Source of the DNA: Isoetes taiwanensis
Taxonomy: Eukaryota; Streptophyta; Lycopodiopsida; Isoetales; Isoetaceae
Length of the DNA: 64,000 bases
Direction of reading: 5' to 3'
NCBI GenBank assembly: GCA_021234155.1
Contig: JAJEKV010000003.1
Location: 18,770,386-18,834,385 of the forward strand
Part shown: positions 20,222 through 32,760 of the stretch, piece after piece
Numbering within the stretch: the first letter of the stretch is position 1
Layout of the letters: every line of letters starts with the position of its first letter
Notes under the pieces: generated by a model
Told to the model about the DNA's origin: nothing
Database searches by the model: none
The model's input: only the letters and a program-made list of their open reading frames with translations
Translations under genes and position numbers: made by a program

Positions 20222-22043
20222 CCCGGACGATGATCAAGAGCTGCTAGCAGTTGTCAGGGCATTGAGAATCTGGAGGCATTACCTCTTAGGGAGGAAATTC
20301 CAGTTGGACACTGATCACCAGAGCCTCCAATACGTATTCACGCAACCACATCTCAATCTGAGGCAGAGAAGATGGATGGAATTTCTTGAGGAGTACGACT
20401 TTGAGATAGTCTACAAACCCGGGAAGCTTAATGTGGTAGCAGATGCACTTTCAAGGCATCCACTGACAACCAGAGTGCACTGCAATGCAATCTCGACGCT
20501 CTTCAGCGATTTCGGGAAAAAGATAGAAGAAACCTTGCCAACGGATGAGGACTTCAAAGAAGTATGGGCAAGCTTGTCCAAGGAAGCGAGAACGGACAAG
20601 GAGAGGGAAACCTTCAAAAACTTTAAAAAGGAAGGTAACCTCCTATACCATAAGAACAAGTTGTGCGTGCCGGAATCATCTGGAGTAAGAAAGTTGATCC
20701 TCCACGACACCCACAACAGCCCAATAGCTGGCCACGCAGGATTCATGAAGACATATTTCAAAGTGCGTAGCAGCTACTATTGGCCAGGAATGAAGAAACA
20801 GATAGCTCGCCACATCAAGGAGTGTCAGCTATGCCAGCAAACGAAGGCAGAACAACTTCGAATTCCAGGTGCTTTGGAACCATTAGCTGTACCAAACGCT
20901 AAGTGGGAGGTCGTCAGCATGGATTTTATAACAGGATTGCCAAGAACAGTAAGAGTGGTCGACAAGTTGTCGAAGATGGCCCATTTTGTGCCTTGCAGGA
21001 CCACGGACACAGCTATGGACACGGCAAAACTCTTCACCAAAGAGATTTTCAGACTTCATGGTATGCCAAGGGAAATTATCTCCGACCGAGATCCGAAGTT
21101 CATCAGTGCCTTCTGGCAGGATCTCTTCACAACGATTGGAACGAAGCTATCCATGAGCACGGCCTATCATCCACAGACGGATGGGCAAACAGAGCGTGTC
21201 AATAGAATTTTGGAAGACATGCTCCGAAACTATGTCTGGAACAAGCAAGGTATGTGGGAGGAATTTATTCACTTGGTGGAGTTTGCGTACAATAGCACCA
21301 AGCAGGAATCATCCCAAATGTCGCCGTTCATGATCAACTACGGCTACCAATGCCTAACTCCAGACACTTGGCACAATCCCGTGTCAAAAGTGGAAGTCTC
21401 CCAACAAATGCTAAGCGACATGCAGCAGCTCGTAGAAGAAGTACGGGGATATCTCCTAGCAGCAAGGAGTCGTCAAAAGAGCATCGCCGACAAGCATCGA
21501 ACAGTCAGGCAGTTTGAAGTTGGCGACAATGTGTGGCTCAAGATCAAGGTGAAGCAGGCGAAGCTCGGCATCGGGAATTGCAAGAAACTTGCTCCAAGGT
21601 GGGCTGGTCCATTCAAAATAGTCAAGAGAGTGGGTAACCAATCCTACAGGTTAGACTTGCCAGCACACTTAAAGATCCACAAAGTTTTCCACGTGAGTTT
21701 GCTAAAGAAGCACACTCCCAACCCAGATGAAATCCTGGACACCCCAACGATGTTGGAAATGACAGAGGAGCAGTTGGAAATAGTTCCAGAGCTAATTCTT
21801 GATAAAGCATTCAAGAAAACAAGGAGATCGGAGTTCCTCCAATACTTGGTCAAGTGGAAGCACTTGCCGGTGGAAGACGCAACATGGGTACTTAAAAGAG
21901 ATCTGGAAAAACAAGCACCTACGGTTTATGGAGCAATGGGACGGCAAAATCATCTCCGAAGAAATCGGCTCAGGCATGTCGATTGGTGTAGATTAACAGC
22001 TTGCCTAGTTAGGTATAATCTACGCATGCAACCTATGAGGTAA
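20202..22043 (+). CDS. pol: pol, RNase H end, integrase and chromodomain
   Basis: 613 open codons. RNase H: '[20 protein letters not shown]' and 'PGKLNVVADALSRH'. Integrase zinc-binding HHCC: 'HDTHNSPIAGHAGF' plus 'KECQLCQQTK'. The catalytic D-D-E triad is in 'VSMDFITGLP', 'IISDRDPKF' and 'GQTERVNRILED'. About seven residues are missing after 'GLPRTVR' compared with relatives. C-terminal chromodomain: 'FLQYLVKWKHLPVEDATWV' near 21835, which in chromoviruses directs insertion to modified histones. That pairing with a histone-like ORF in the same element is striking. The open start at 20202 is an in-frame ATG only by accident, since pol is normally one polyprotein. Confidence 0.92.
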   Translation: MNDAKRNPDDDQELLAVVRALRIWRHYLLGRKFQLDTDHQSLQYVFTQPHLNLRQRRWMEFLEEYDFEIVYKPGKLNVVADALSRHPLTTRVHCNAISTLFSDFGKKIEETLPTDEDFKEVWASLSKEARTDKERETFKNFKKEGNLLYHKNKLCVPESSGVRKLILHDTHNSPIAGHAGFMKTYFKVRSSYYWPGMKKQIARHIKECQLCQQTKAEQLRIPGALEPLAVPNAKWEVVSMDFITGLPRTVRVVDKLSKMAHFVPCRTTDTAMDTAKLFTKEIFRLHGMPREIISDRDPKFISAFWQDLFTTIGTKLSMSTAYHPQTDGQTERVNRILEDMLRNYVWNKQGMWEEFIHLVEFAYNSTKQESSQMSPFMINYGYQCLTPDTWHNPVSKVEVSQQMLSDMQQLVEEVRGYLLAARSRQKSIADKHRTVRQFEVGDNVWLKIKVKQAKLGIGNCKKLAPRWAGPFKIVKRVGNQSYRLDLPAHLKIHKVFHVSLLKKHTPNPDEILDTPTMLEMTEEQLEIVPELILDKAFKKTRRSEFLQYLVKWKHLPVEDATWVLKRDLEKQAPTVYGAMGRQNHLRRNRLRHVDWCRLTACLVRYNLRMQPMR

Positions 22044-22806
22044 GGGTTGCATGCGTTGTAACCGATGATGAGATTACTACGGTGATCTCTAGGATGTGGT
22101 GTAATGTCAATGTAGGCACGACCGCGGTGCCGCTTGGAAAGTCTACTTCTGTCCCACAGAAGTAGACGACCTCGAGAGAAAGGAGGTCATTGAGGAATGC
22201 ACTGATAGGAAAAGCACCTCTAGCCCCATATATGTTTTGATAGGAGGAATCTGGCCTTCACGCCCCATATACGGGAAGGACCTATCCTCCACGCTGGGCA
22301 ACTAAAGGTGTAGGCACGAGTGGCATATAGGCATATAGACGCTGTCTCCACGGCCATAATGGAAGAATCACCCTCTTCCTACGCCGGGAGATTAGCCATG
22401 CATCCATGTAGATAGGTGGGGTGGTCACCATATAACCAAAACTTTATAAATAATTAAATATGGTACTAACGTAGTGTGACCTGCGCAGCCAATAGAGCTC
22501 AGGAGGGCTAGGAGGTCGATTATTTAAGACTTGCAACACAATTTTGTCTAAAGTGTTGCAAGGAATAAAGAGTACCTCGAAGAATAATAGTATATATAAT
22601 AAAATTTGAGTAATCGTTGTAATAACATGGGAATAATTAAGCAATTGATTGAATAATAGTTCAATAATGTCCTGTAAATATTACCTTAAGGTAATTCTAT
22701 TAAATGTATAAATGTAATAATAAGTATATCGTATGCATGAGGTTGATTGCAGGACAAGTAGATCCCAAGGTGGGGAGAACCACGATGCTGCGGACAGCAT
22801 CAATTC
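22044..22806. other. Untranslated 3' internal region of the retrotransposon
   Basis: No coding sequence. It is collinear with about 29740-30480 of the minus-strand relative, including 'atgcatgaggttgattgcag'. It contains repeated 'ccatatatg/ccatatacgg' phrases at 22229-22270. Confidence 0.6.
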
Positions 22807-22819
22807 AAGGTGGGAAGAA
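22807..22819 (+). other. Polypurine tract
   Basis: AAGGTGGGAAGAA directly before the 3' LTR, the expected plus-strand primer site. The related element has AAGGTGGGGAGA at the same place (complement near 29740-29751). Confidence 0.8.
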
Positions 22820-24324
22820 TGTGACGTTCCAGTACGATATACGGTCTCAAGACATATACCGTGATTGCTGCTGCCACGCGCGACACCGCCGATCTAGTCG
22901 ACGCAGGTAATGCCGACACATACCTAAGCAATGACGCCCTAGGGGGTAACTTGCAATGGTGCGCACACTTAACAATGCGCGCACCTTTAGACCTTTAACC
23001 CACTAAAGGTAGACCAAGGGTCATGGAAACCCTAAACCCTAACTGATAGCCTACATAAGGCATCAAACCCTAACATTCCCTTTTTGGCCCCGCACCTTCC
23101 GGAGCTCCGATTCGCAAGACGAGGAGTCAATTCCAACTCCCACGATCGCCTCAGGCGCCAAGCTAGTCAGATCATTCCTCTGACCGCATCCCGAAGCAGA
23201 ACAGGGACATGGACGCCTTCGGATCGAGAGGAGTGAACCAGGGATCAGGTATTTGGTCGATCAAATAGCATAAACCTTACTCCAGCCTTCGAATCAGTAG
23301 GTTTAGTCTATTAGATCACCCCTAGCAGCCAAGTAGATCCCGAGATTGACCTAACTAAAGAACCTAACTCTATGAGATAGATTAGTTCTTTATTATTTAT
23401 TATGTTGATATGATGGACGGATGGATTCTGTGAACTCATTGTATTGGGAAGGGGGGTAGAGACTGAAAGCTTAGTAGATGATGCTCCTAGTTAGTCCCTC
23501 TTAGTGCATTACTAGAATTCGGCCTGTGTACAAGAACCTCACCTGGTTGTGGGTGAAGGGACCAGACTGGCTCAGAACGAGGTTCGTGTTCTGACCCTTG
23601 ACCGATCCCTCTGGTGTGTAAGGCCTACCGGGGATCAGAGTGACTAGGTCTAATGGCTTGCCACTGAGTGTGGGCAAGGCATGGGCTCGACACCCGTGGG
23701 GTGGGGTTCACCTTCCAGTGGGTTAAGTCGAATAAGGGCAGTGGCCCTCTAGTCACCTTGGGTCAGCATGTAGACCTCGGGTGGGAGTGATCCCTACCTG
23801 CCCCATCGGGCCTGGGGAGATGTAACCCAGGAGTAGCCCCTTTGGCTATGCACCCGGCGGGCTACAGTCGGGTCCCAACACTTTTCAACCTACTCTGCAA
23901 AGTGTGCACAGGAGGGGCGGATGGTGTGGACAACCCAATGCCATGTTCTTATGCCAGCCAATTCCATTGTCATGATTCCGTCTGCAACGAACTCTGGAGA
24001 CCCAAGCTTGTCAGTCCATCCCTGTGTCTGAGCCTTGGGTAGGATCCCACTTGTATTGTGCTGATCTTTGTCTATGCAGATGTTGATGCGCCACCCTTCG
24101 AGGTGGATATGTGATGTATGTTACTGACGTGTATGTTTACGCTTCCGCAGCTAGGTAGGCCCTGAGGGAGACGGGGTAAAATGACCCCTTCATTCTTCCC
24201 ACTGGGGACTTCAGACGGTCACAGTGATATGTGGAGGGCCCTGTATCAGCAATGGAGCTGGTATGGGGGATGAACTCCTGTTTGTATACGGTGCGGGCAT
24301 CGTATACGAGTAGGGGACGTCACA
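22820..24324 (+). repeat. 3' LTR
   Basis: 1505 bp, TGTGACGT...ACGTCACA with perfect 8-bp terminal inverted repeats. It carries telo-box motifs 'aaaccctaaaccctaac' at 23028-23044 and 'aaaccctaac' at 23063. Directly followed by TTAGT, the target duplication. Confidence 0.95.
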
Positions 24325-24483
24325 TTAGTCAAATAGGAAAATCGAAAAGGAAGTAAGCCTGGAGTGCGATTTAGCTTCTCCACACCCTTCGGGATGGTTG
24401 TCGACTAACCAGGTTTGTATTGTCCATGGCAAACAATGTAGATTTCTTGGAAGAGTGAGCTTTGCTCTCGCTCTCTTTTAGGT

Positions 24484-26019
24484 AAAGAGAATGTTGTGCC
24501 AGATGCTTTAAGTAGACGTTATGCAGTTTGTTCTCTTTCTATAGCACAATCCAACCATTTGGAGGAAATGAAGCCATTGTATGCCATTGACCATTATTAT
24601 AAGAATATTTGGTTGTTGGCTCAAAGTGGCAATGCATTAATGGGTTCTTATATAAAGGTCCAAAGTTATGCATTGTTCGGAACTTTCAGTCACTTATTCT
24701 TAGGGAAGTCCATGATGCACCTACTTCGGGTCATCGTGGCATGGGGGCGACTTTGGGAAAGCTTGAATCATACTTTATTTGGCCTGGATTGCGGAGAGAT
24801 GTCTTCATTCCTATTAGTCATTGTGTGACTTGCCAACGGATAAAGAAAGCGAACAAGAAGCCTCTTGGTGTTCGTTTATCCTTACGTATTCAGGAAGCGA
24901 AGTGGATGCCAATTACTATAGATGTTATTGTTGGGTTTTCCACAAGTCCTCGCAAGAATATTGGCAATTGGATGGTTGTTTGGACAATCTGAATAAGTTG
25001 ACAGCTTATACTGCAGCTACGCTCTTTATCAAGAAGATGTTTAGGCTACGTAGGTTGCCTAAAGGTATTGTATCTAATTATAATACAAAGTATACAAGTA
25101 AATTCTGTAAGGCATTACTTATGCAGTTGGGAACTGAGTTAAGGTTCTCTATTTCATAAACTGATGGACAACCTGAGGTGGTAAACAAGGTTATTTGTTC
25201 CATCGTAAGAGGGTGTGTCAAGGAACATCAAGGTCATTCGAAAGAGTATTTGCCTATGGCTGAATTTGTATACAATAATGCCTATCAGTCTACCATAAAG
25301 ATGATACATGTTCAGACGATCTATGGTTAGCCTGTGCAGAAGACACTTTTTGAAGTGTGTAAGGATGTTACAGATGCTGATGATTTAGTTATTGAGCATA
25401 AGGATCTCATGGACTTGCTTCAAGCTCGTATTCGAGATGCTCAGGATTCTTTTGCCAAAGAAATCATCTAAGTGGCAACTGCCAATGGTTTTTAAGAAAG
25501 GAGATTGGATATGGATGAGAATCCATAAAGGACACTCTAAGAAAGGTGCGCACAAGAAAGGTCTTAAGTGTCGACCCCATTTCCATGGACCATTTCAAGT
25601 TATAAGTGGTCAAGAAGAGTGCAACTCAATTATGATTGCCTCAGTGTTAGAAAATGTATGATATATTGAATGTATAATTCCTAAAAGCTTCTCAAGGTAA
25701 AGACTTACCTCCAATTGAGAGGTTAAGTGAGCCAGAATTGATTGGTATTTCCAAAGTTCTAGAATCAGGAAACAATTTTGGAAGACAAAATCCACGTGGT
25801 TCAAGACAATATTTGGTTAAGTTCGTTCACAAACCTTTGGAGGACGCTTCATGGGTGCGTGGCAATGTTTTAGAAGCTTATCCGGATATTCTTAAGGAAT
25901 ATAAAGATCGGAAAGCAAAGGAAGCCGAGAGACAAGAGGAAGTCCAAGCACAGGCTTCTACTAGCCGGCCTAAGCGAGGGCCAAGAAAGGATTATGCTCG
26001 GATGGCTAAAGGTATTTAG
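24484..26019 (+). pseudogene. Older Ty3/gypsy pol remnant (RNase H end, integrase, chromodomain)
   Basis: Reads 'GKENVVPDALSRRYAV' at 24484, 'HDAPTSGHRGMGATLGKLES' plus 'HCVTCQRIKK' (integrase HHCC), degraded core 'LRFSIS', and a chromodomain-like 'RQYLVKFVHKPLEDASWV' at 25800-25860. Stops and shifts occur throughout. The central catalytic Asp region reads 'SNYNTKYTS' where D-R-D is expected, so it is inactive. The family differs from the 11.8-kb element. The 24330-24483 stretch before it is unassigned. Confidence 0.85.
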
Positions 26020-26053
26020 ACACCCTTTTGCAGCAGAGGACTGCTGCAATGTC

Positions 26054-26630
26054 AAGAGGGGGGGAATGCTATATGCCAAGGACGTGGCCTTTAGTCCAAA
26101 AGGGGCCCTATGGTCCAAAGAGGGCCTTTGGTCCAAAGAAGGACCAAAGGGGGCGTGCATGCTATATAGTAGCTTGGGGGAGAGCTCTGGGGCAGCTGTG
26201 TTCCAGCTGAGAGCTCGTGGTTGGGTGGTGAGATAGCATGCCACGTCAAGTGTCTGTTTTACAAGCATGGAAGGGTTCATCAGATTCATGTGGTTGATGA
26301 GTAAAAGCATCGAGAGTTCCCAATCTTTCTTTTCCCGCCTCTTTGGGCAATGTAGCTTAGTTTACATTCTAAATTTCATTGTTCAAAGAGGCGTGAAAGC
26401 AAGATTTGGGAATACGCGATGCTTTCACTCTGATATTCCTTGAGGCAGCTGATGGTTCTTGTCATGCTATAGGCCACTATGTATGAACAATACAGTCGTG
26501 TAACATAATCATCAACAGGGGATCATGTATCTTGTGAAATCTCATCTCCATCAAGATAGGCTCGATTGATCGTGGCCGTTTGGCCCCTTGGCCTGCGTAG
26601 ATTACCTCTCATCAGCAAGATTATGTGGCA
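26054..26630 (+). repeat. Polypurine tract and 3' LTR of the older Ty3 remnant
   Basis: AAGAGGGGGGGAA (26054-26066) precedes TGCTATATGCC at 26067, the expected LTR start. The right end is not certain; a TG...TGGCA end near 26630 is possible. No matching 5' LTR lies in the window. A segment at 26515-26640 recurs imperfectly at 26818-26935. Confidence 0.55.
26307..26422. other. Long foldback, about 46-bp arms
   Basis: Arms 26307-26352 and 26377-26422 with a 24-nt loop. The left arm starts GCATCG and ends CAATG; the right arm starts CATTG and ends CGATGC. Most positions pair, including CGCCTCTTTG with CAAAGAGGCG. The size and shape resemble a plant small-RNA precursor, but I match no known microRNA. 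Confidence 0.7.
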
Positions 26631-26939
26631 TGCGAAGGGGCAAGCAGCAACGGAAGTCGAGCCGGCCTTGATGGGGGGAGGTTTCTCAAGGCACTTAGGT
26701 CAACTGAGGTGATGGTGATGGCCACAATGAGATTCGTTCTCAAGGCAGTTAGGCCGAATGTTGAACCCCGAATATTAATAGTAAATTTGTTATACATGAA
26801 ACATTGAACATGCATGTGGATCATGTATCTTGTGCACCTTCTGATGGATCAGATTCGTCTCAACTGGGCTGTGGCTGTTTGAACTCGTGGCATGCGTGGA
26901 TTACTTCTCATCAGCAAGATTCTGTGGCATGCGAATCAT

Positions 26940-28206
26940 CTTCATCGTCAACGAAGTGGGTCTTCGTCAACATAGTTTGCAGCATTTACTACAACTAACT
27001 CATCCTCACTGTCTTCGAAGTTGTCCTCTTCCACTTCGGAATCTGCATCGATGAAAGGAAACTGTAGCTTATCGATTGCGGATGCACCACTATTGCGATT
27101 TAAGAGCCGCCAGTTTGAGAAGTTATATACAAGTTTGTCAGCCTTCTTATGTAGCAAGCGACACTATGTATGTACTTATAGGCACTCCAGTTCCTCTCAC
27201 TCGCACTATTGGAGGATACCAAAGAGAGGATAGTCATTGCAATTGCCTGCAAGGTATCAATAACTTGCCCGTGGGCTTGCCACACCATGCATAGGATTCC
27301 ATACTGGGCTCCTTCTTATGACTCTCTAACGCATCGTGAAGCTCTTCGTCTGCTCATCTTCCACTCAGGTTTTGGTACTCGGTTAACTCGGCAATGAAAA
27401 TCTTGTAGTCCGAGCTATTAGGATAGTACAATTTTGCAACTTTCTTTAACGAACTCATAACTTCCTTATCTGTATGTTGGTCCATATCATGGTTGTGCGG
27501 GTCTAAGGCATATGTGACGCCATGAAGATTATTGTACGACTTCTTCCATCGTTCAATGAAGTCTCTGAGCAGTGCTGCGCGCTTAGCATTGTCAAAGGGC
27601 GCATTAATATTGGGGCCATCACGCTCTAGGAAGGATTGAATTGAATGCCAACACCTCCAGACATTTCCAGTGCTTGCCTTAGAAGAATCAAGGGTTTTGA
27701 TGGCATGACAAACAGGTTGCATGCACCTCACAATATTCTTTACGCCTTTCCAAAACGTCTCCTGCTTAAGCATTTCTCGAAAAGCAGCGGCTTGTTGTCG
27801 GTGTTTGGAGGCATTTTTTTCCTTTCTGCCTCCTCTCCCATTCAAAGAACTCGGTATGATTGAAGGTCGAGATAATCCAATCACGACACCTAAGAACTCT
27901 TTCTAGACAGACGTAATTGGAACCAAATCGTGTTTGCCCAGGGTTCATGAGTGCTAGGGCCTTCTGACGCAATGGCTTGTAAATAGCATAAATAGTCGGC
28001 TTCTTTGTGATGAATTTTACAAGGCGGCGCGCTTTCTGAATGGGATCTTTGAACCAAGTGTGTTGTGAGAACCAATCCTTGACCAATAGGGTCAGGCAAT
28101 GGCATTGGCAGCTAGTGGCGTGCAACCCTGGAAATTTGAACTCCAATAATTCACCCGCTAACTTGCAATTAGAGTGTTATCCATTACAACCTAAAATATT
28201 CTCTTC
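26940..28206 (-). pseudogene. hAT-family transposase, C-terminal two-thirds (DUF659/hATC type)
   Basis: On the minus strand from 28206: 'ENILGCNG' stop, then 'HATSCQCHCLTLLVKDW' and 'GQTRFGSNYVCLERVLRCRD' (RNase-H-like core), 'SSKASTGNVWRCWHSIQSFL', 'ALDPHNHDMDQHTDKEV', and the hAT dimerisation block 'SSNSASERNWSAYKYIHS' near 27170-27210, with tail 'NFSNWRLLNRNSG'. A stop near 28180 and frameshifts kill it. hAT transposases cut DNA and leave 8-bp duplications like that of the MITE at 9.6 kb. The N-terminus is cut off by the LTR beginning at 28207. Confidence 0.88.
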
Positions 28207-29738
28207 TGTGACGTCCCCTACTTCTTCTACGATGCTCTCATCGTATCAGAAGGCATAGTTCATCCCCCTAGCAGCCAAACTGACAGGGGCCATCCACCTG
28301 ACACCAATCCTTGACAATGGATCGATGAGGAAGAATGAATGGGTCATTTGCCCCGTCTTCCCTCGGGGCCGTCCTAGCTGCGGAAGCGTGAATAAACATA
28401 AGCACATGACATCAATATATCAACAAAGTCACCTCGAAGGGTGACGACATCGCTAACATCATCATCGTATGGGGGATCCTACCCAATGGCTCGGACTCCA
28501 AGGTATGGACTGACAACTTGGGCCTCCAGAAGTCATTGCAGACTGAATTCATAATAATGGATTGGGCTGGCAGAGAAACATGGTTGTTGGGTAGTCCACT
28601 CCATCCGCCCCTCTCATGCACACTTTGCAGAGTAGGTTGAAGAGTCTTGGGACTGGACCGTAGCCTGCCGGGTGTGTAGCCAGAGGGGCTACTGCTGGGT
28701 TGCATCTCCCCAGTCTCGATGAGGCAGAAGGAGAGTCTCCTCCCGTCCAGAGGTATGCATGCCCATCACAGGCAGCTAGAGGGCCACTGCCCGTATTCGA
28801 CTTGAACCTCATTGAAGGTGACGTATCACCCAAGAGGTGTCGAGCTCATGCCTTGCCCTCACGCAGTGGAAAACCATTAAGCCTAGCCCGCTTAGATGCC
28901 TGGTAGGCTTTACACACCAGAGGGATCAGTCAGTGATGGGACAAGTCCCCCTTATTCCACCGGTCTAGCCCCGCCACCCACAACCAGGCAGGCTCTTGTA
29001 CACAGGACGTATTAGTTGGGAATTAATGAGGTTATCTAGGATCATCTGCTACTGAAGGTTTCAGGGTCTCTATCCCCCTTCCCACATACACAGGAAAGCA
29101 TAGAATGGAACATCATCATCACCAACTGAATAAGATCTAATCTATCTTACCTAAACATACATGGTTAGGTTCTTTTGTTACGGCTGGTGATCTTAGGATC
29201 TACAGGGCTGATAGGACTGATCTAATATACTATCCTAACTCATTGCCAGGCTAAGAGGCGGCTTTGCACAATAGAATCGCAGGTTACCTGATCCTTGACT
29301 TGCTCCAGCTCCCCAGATCGCGTCCATGCCCTTGTTCTTGCTGAAGACAGCTGCCCTTGATGAATCTAATGTGCAAAGGCAGCTCAGCGGTGTCTGGCAA
29401 TGCAGAATGGCAGCTTGCCTTGGCCGAAATGGCACAGGGAAGCCCAAAATGCGAAAAGGAAAAGTTTAGGATTTCCCCTTTGTTTGTCCTTTATACGTGA
29501 ACTTTTAGAGTTAGGTTAGAAGGGACCAAATGGGGTTAGGTTAGAAGGGACCGAATGGGGTATTGCCACTTGGCAAGGGGGTTTTAATTGCATATGTTTA
29601 ATATACATGCGCAACATACGAGATTGCCCCCTAGGTGCAACTCTTTACGGCTCTCAAGTACTTGTCATGGTGACATGTACGTGTGATGTGGCAGTATAAT
29701 ATACATATTTGGATCGTATGTTATGCTGGAACGTCACA
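28207..29738 (-). repeat. 3' LTR of the minus-strand element
   Basis: 1532 bp, TGTGACGT...ACGTCACA. The reverse complement aligns along its length with 22820-24324 (for example 'acctactctgcaaagtgtgca') with many substitutions, so it is a diverged subfamily. The complement of the polypurine tract follows at 29740. Confidence 0.9.
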
Positions 29739-30479
29739 ATCTCCCCACCTTGAATTGATGTTGTCCTCAGCATCACGCATCTCCCCACCTTGGAAACCTG
29801 CATACCTTGCAATACATTTAATGATACATATAGTTTTACAACATAATTATCCCAAGGTAATATTTTAATTTTTTTTTTTTTTTTCATAACACTTCCTTGT
29901 CTAATATCATACTATGATAAGAGGTTCTTTCGCCCTCTTACTTTATCGTCTATTATTCACAAAATTTTATGGTTTACACCATTATCATTAACATAGTTCC
30001 AAAATTCTCTAATTAGAGTTCCATATCGTCTCCTTGCAACACGTTATGACAAAATATGTGTTGCAAGTCTTCGCAATGCGACCTTCCTGCCGCTAGACTC
30101 CCCCATTGGCCTGCAGGTCCAACACCAAGTCAGTATACATTCAATTAATTTAAAGTTAGTTGTTAGGGAACCACCCATTAATTACAATTTATATGGATGC
30201 AAGGCTAATATCCCGGCATAAGAAGATTATGTTTCTTCCATCTTGGCCGTGGAGACAGCGCTCTATCATGCCTAAGATGATCACTCATGCCTACACCTTT
30301 AGTTGCCTTGGGCATGAAGGATGGCGTCCTTCCCGTAGTAGCCATTGACTAGAGGTTCTTTCCTATCAATGCATGCCTGAATGACCTCTTATCTTTCAAG
30401 CTTGTCTACCTCCGTGGGACAGACTACATGCCACTCACCTATCGGTTCGGTGTCGACTACTTCAGTGACGAGCCAACCC

Positions 30480-32760
30480 TTGCATTGCTCGGGTACTGCT
30501 TCTCCAAATCTGATTGTAGTACCCACGTAGTGTCTTCCACAGGTAAGTGCGTCCATTTCACTAGGTATTGGAGAAATTGGGATCTTCTTGTCTTCTTATA
30601 GGCCATGTCAAGAAGAACCTCTGGGATGATTTCAAGCTGGTTGTCCCTTGTCCATCATTTCCAGTAACTCTGTTGTCTCCAATACTTCCTCTGGATTAGG
30701 AGTGTGCCTCTTCAGGAGACTTACATGGAAGACCATATGGATTTTGAGATGTGCTGGCAGGTCCAACTTGTAGGATTGGTTATCTACTCTTTTGGTTATC
30801 CTGAATGGCCCAGCCCATCCGAGGCAACGTCTCTTCTATCTTCTTGTCAAACTCACTGGTGAGTGTTGATATGGCGTTGATGTGGACTCTTGTCGTCAGG
30901 GGATGCCTTGAGAGCGCGTCCGCAATCACATTGAGCTTGCCTGGCTTGTACGTGATGACAAAGTCGTACTCCTCCAGGAACTCCATCTATCTCCTTTGCC
31001 TCAAGTTGAGATGTGGTTGGGTGAAGACATATTGTAGACTCTGATGGTCCTATCCAATTGGAACCTCCTTTCCAATAGATAATGCCTCCATATTCTCAAT
31101 GCTCTCACCATTGCTAGCAGCTCTTGGTCATGGGTTGGGTAGCGCGTTTCGGTTTCGTTCATCTTCCTTGAATCATATGCTACCACCCTCCCTTCCTACA
31201 TCAAGACCCCTTCCGTTGCAATCTTGCTGGCGTCTGTTGCCACCAACTTATCTTTCTCTAGATCCGGCAAGACTAAGACTGGCACAGTAGTTAAAGCTTC
31301 CTTCAACGTCTCAAATGCTGCATGGGTCTTCCTTTGCCAATGACCCACCCAATCTTTTATTTTGTCTGCTTTGGTGAGGTCGGTCAGTGGAGCTGCCACC
31401 TTTGCAAAGTTCTTGCCGAACTTCCTGTAATACCCTGCTAAGCCTAGGAAGCTCCTCACTTCATGGATGTTCTTTGGTGCCAGCCAATCAATTACCGCTT
31501 CAATCTTTGCAGGTTTGATGGAGATCCCTTCTGCTGTAATTACATGCCCCAAGTATTCTACCCTTTCTGTCGCGAAGTGACACTTGGATAGCTTCGCATA
31601 AAGTTGATGCTTCCTCAACTTTTCAAGTACCTTTCTCAAGTGTTGGGCATGCTCCTCTAAGGATTTGCTGTAGATTAGAATGTCATCAAAGAAAACTATG
31701 ATGAATGCATCTAGGAACTCACAGAAAACACCGTTCATGAGCCTCATGAAGGTTGCTGGAGCGTTGGACAATCCAAACGGCATCACTGTGAACTCATAAT
31801 GGCCATATCTTGTCCTGAATGCAGTCTTATGGATGTCCTCTTCCTTGATTCTGATCTGGTAGTAGCCTACCTCAAATCTATCTTGGAGAAGACCTTTGCT
31901 CCCTGCAGTTGATCCATCAAATCATCTGATCAAGGTCGGGCATATTTGTTCTTGATGGTGTGCTTGTTCAATTGACGATAGTCAATGCACATTCTGAGAC
32001 TTCCATCCTTCTTCTTGACAAAGAGTATTGGCGCTCCAAATGGGGAGACGCTAGGTCTTATAAACCCTAGGTCTAGCAACTCTTGCAATTGCTTCTTTAA
32101 TTCCATCAACTCCTGAGGTGACATCCTGTAGGGCGCCTTACTTGTTGGCTTCGTTCCTGGCTCAAGTGCTATTTCACACTCGACTCCTCTGTAAGGTGGA
32201 AGTTGCTTAATCTCATCTGGGAACAAATCATGGAATTCCTTCACCAACTTGGCTATGGGCTTTGGGAGCTTGCTCAACGCTTTGGCCTCCTTGTCTTCCT
32301 CTGCCTCTTGCTCGTCAACTTCGAGTTTAAAGACATAGGCCACTTGCTCCTTCCTTATGCATCTAAGTAGCTTCTTACTAGACATGCATTGCATGATTGG
32401 GGTGACTGCTTTACTTGTTACCTCAATGACCTTGCCCTCTGGCATCGTTAAGGTTACTTTTCGCTTCCTACAATCAATCACGGCTCCAGCCGGTCCAAGG
32501 TATTCCATGCCTATGATCAAGTCATACTTGTCGATGTTCATCACTTCTGCTCCCATTCCAACATTGATACCTGGTAAGTGATCTATGTCGAAGTTGATCC
32601 TCTTCCCTGCTGTGTGTCGGATTGCCCCACTTGCCAACACAACCGGCCTAGGCTTGGACTTCAAAGGCTTCAGCTTCAACATCTCTACGACCCTTGGCAA
32701 AGCAAAATTGTGGGTACTCCATCAACACTATGAAGGACTTGGCCCGGACCTTCCCAATCG
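30480..32760 (-). pseudogene. pol: pol of the minus-strand element, integrase core deleted
   Basis: Protease '[19 protein letters not shown]' and RT '[20 protein letters not shown]' (32700-31930); after a frameshift RT '[19 protein letters not shown]', '[14 protein letters not shown]' and '[20 protein letters not shown]' (31786-31196); RNase H '[18 protein letters not shown]' and 'PGKLNVIADALSRHPL'. At about 30835 'KKIEETLP' joins directly to the sequence that in the other copy lies over 1 kb further on ('GWAIQDNQKS', matching 'RWAGPFKIVKR'). This removes the integrase zinc finger and D-D-E. The protease D-S-G region is also scrambled. Confidence 0.9.

Larger units (their letters stand above)
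11820..24324 (+). mobile_element. Complete Ty3/gypsy (chromovirus-type) LTR retrotransposon with extra ORFs
   Basis: Bounded by LTRs that begin T(GT)GACGTTC and end ACGTCACA, and flanked by a perfect 5-bp target duplication TTAGT (11815-11819 and 24325-24329). In order: 5' LTR, tRNA-Met-type primer site, two hairpins, TATA, H3-like ORF, two hairpins, TATA, ORF2, ORF3, gag, protease, reverse transcriptase, RNase H, integrase with chromodomain, polypurine tract, 3' LTR. At 12.5 kb it is longer than ordinary chromoviruses because of the 3.9-kb segment before gag. Frameshifts in the extra ORFs, gag and pol make this copy non-autonomous as written. Confidence 0.93.

Noticed and set aside
26307-26422. 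A named conserved plant microRNA
   Set aside because: No arm segment matches a microRNA sequence I know; only the shape is suggestive.
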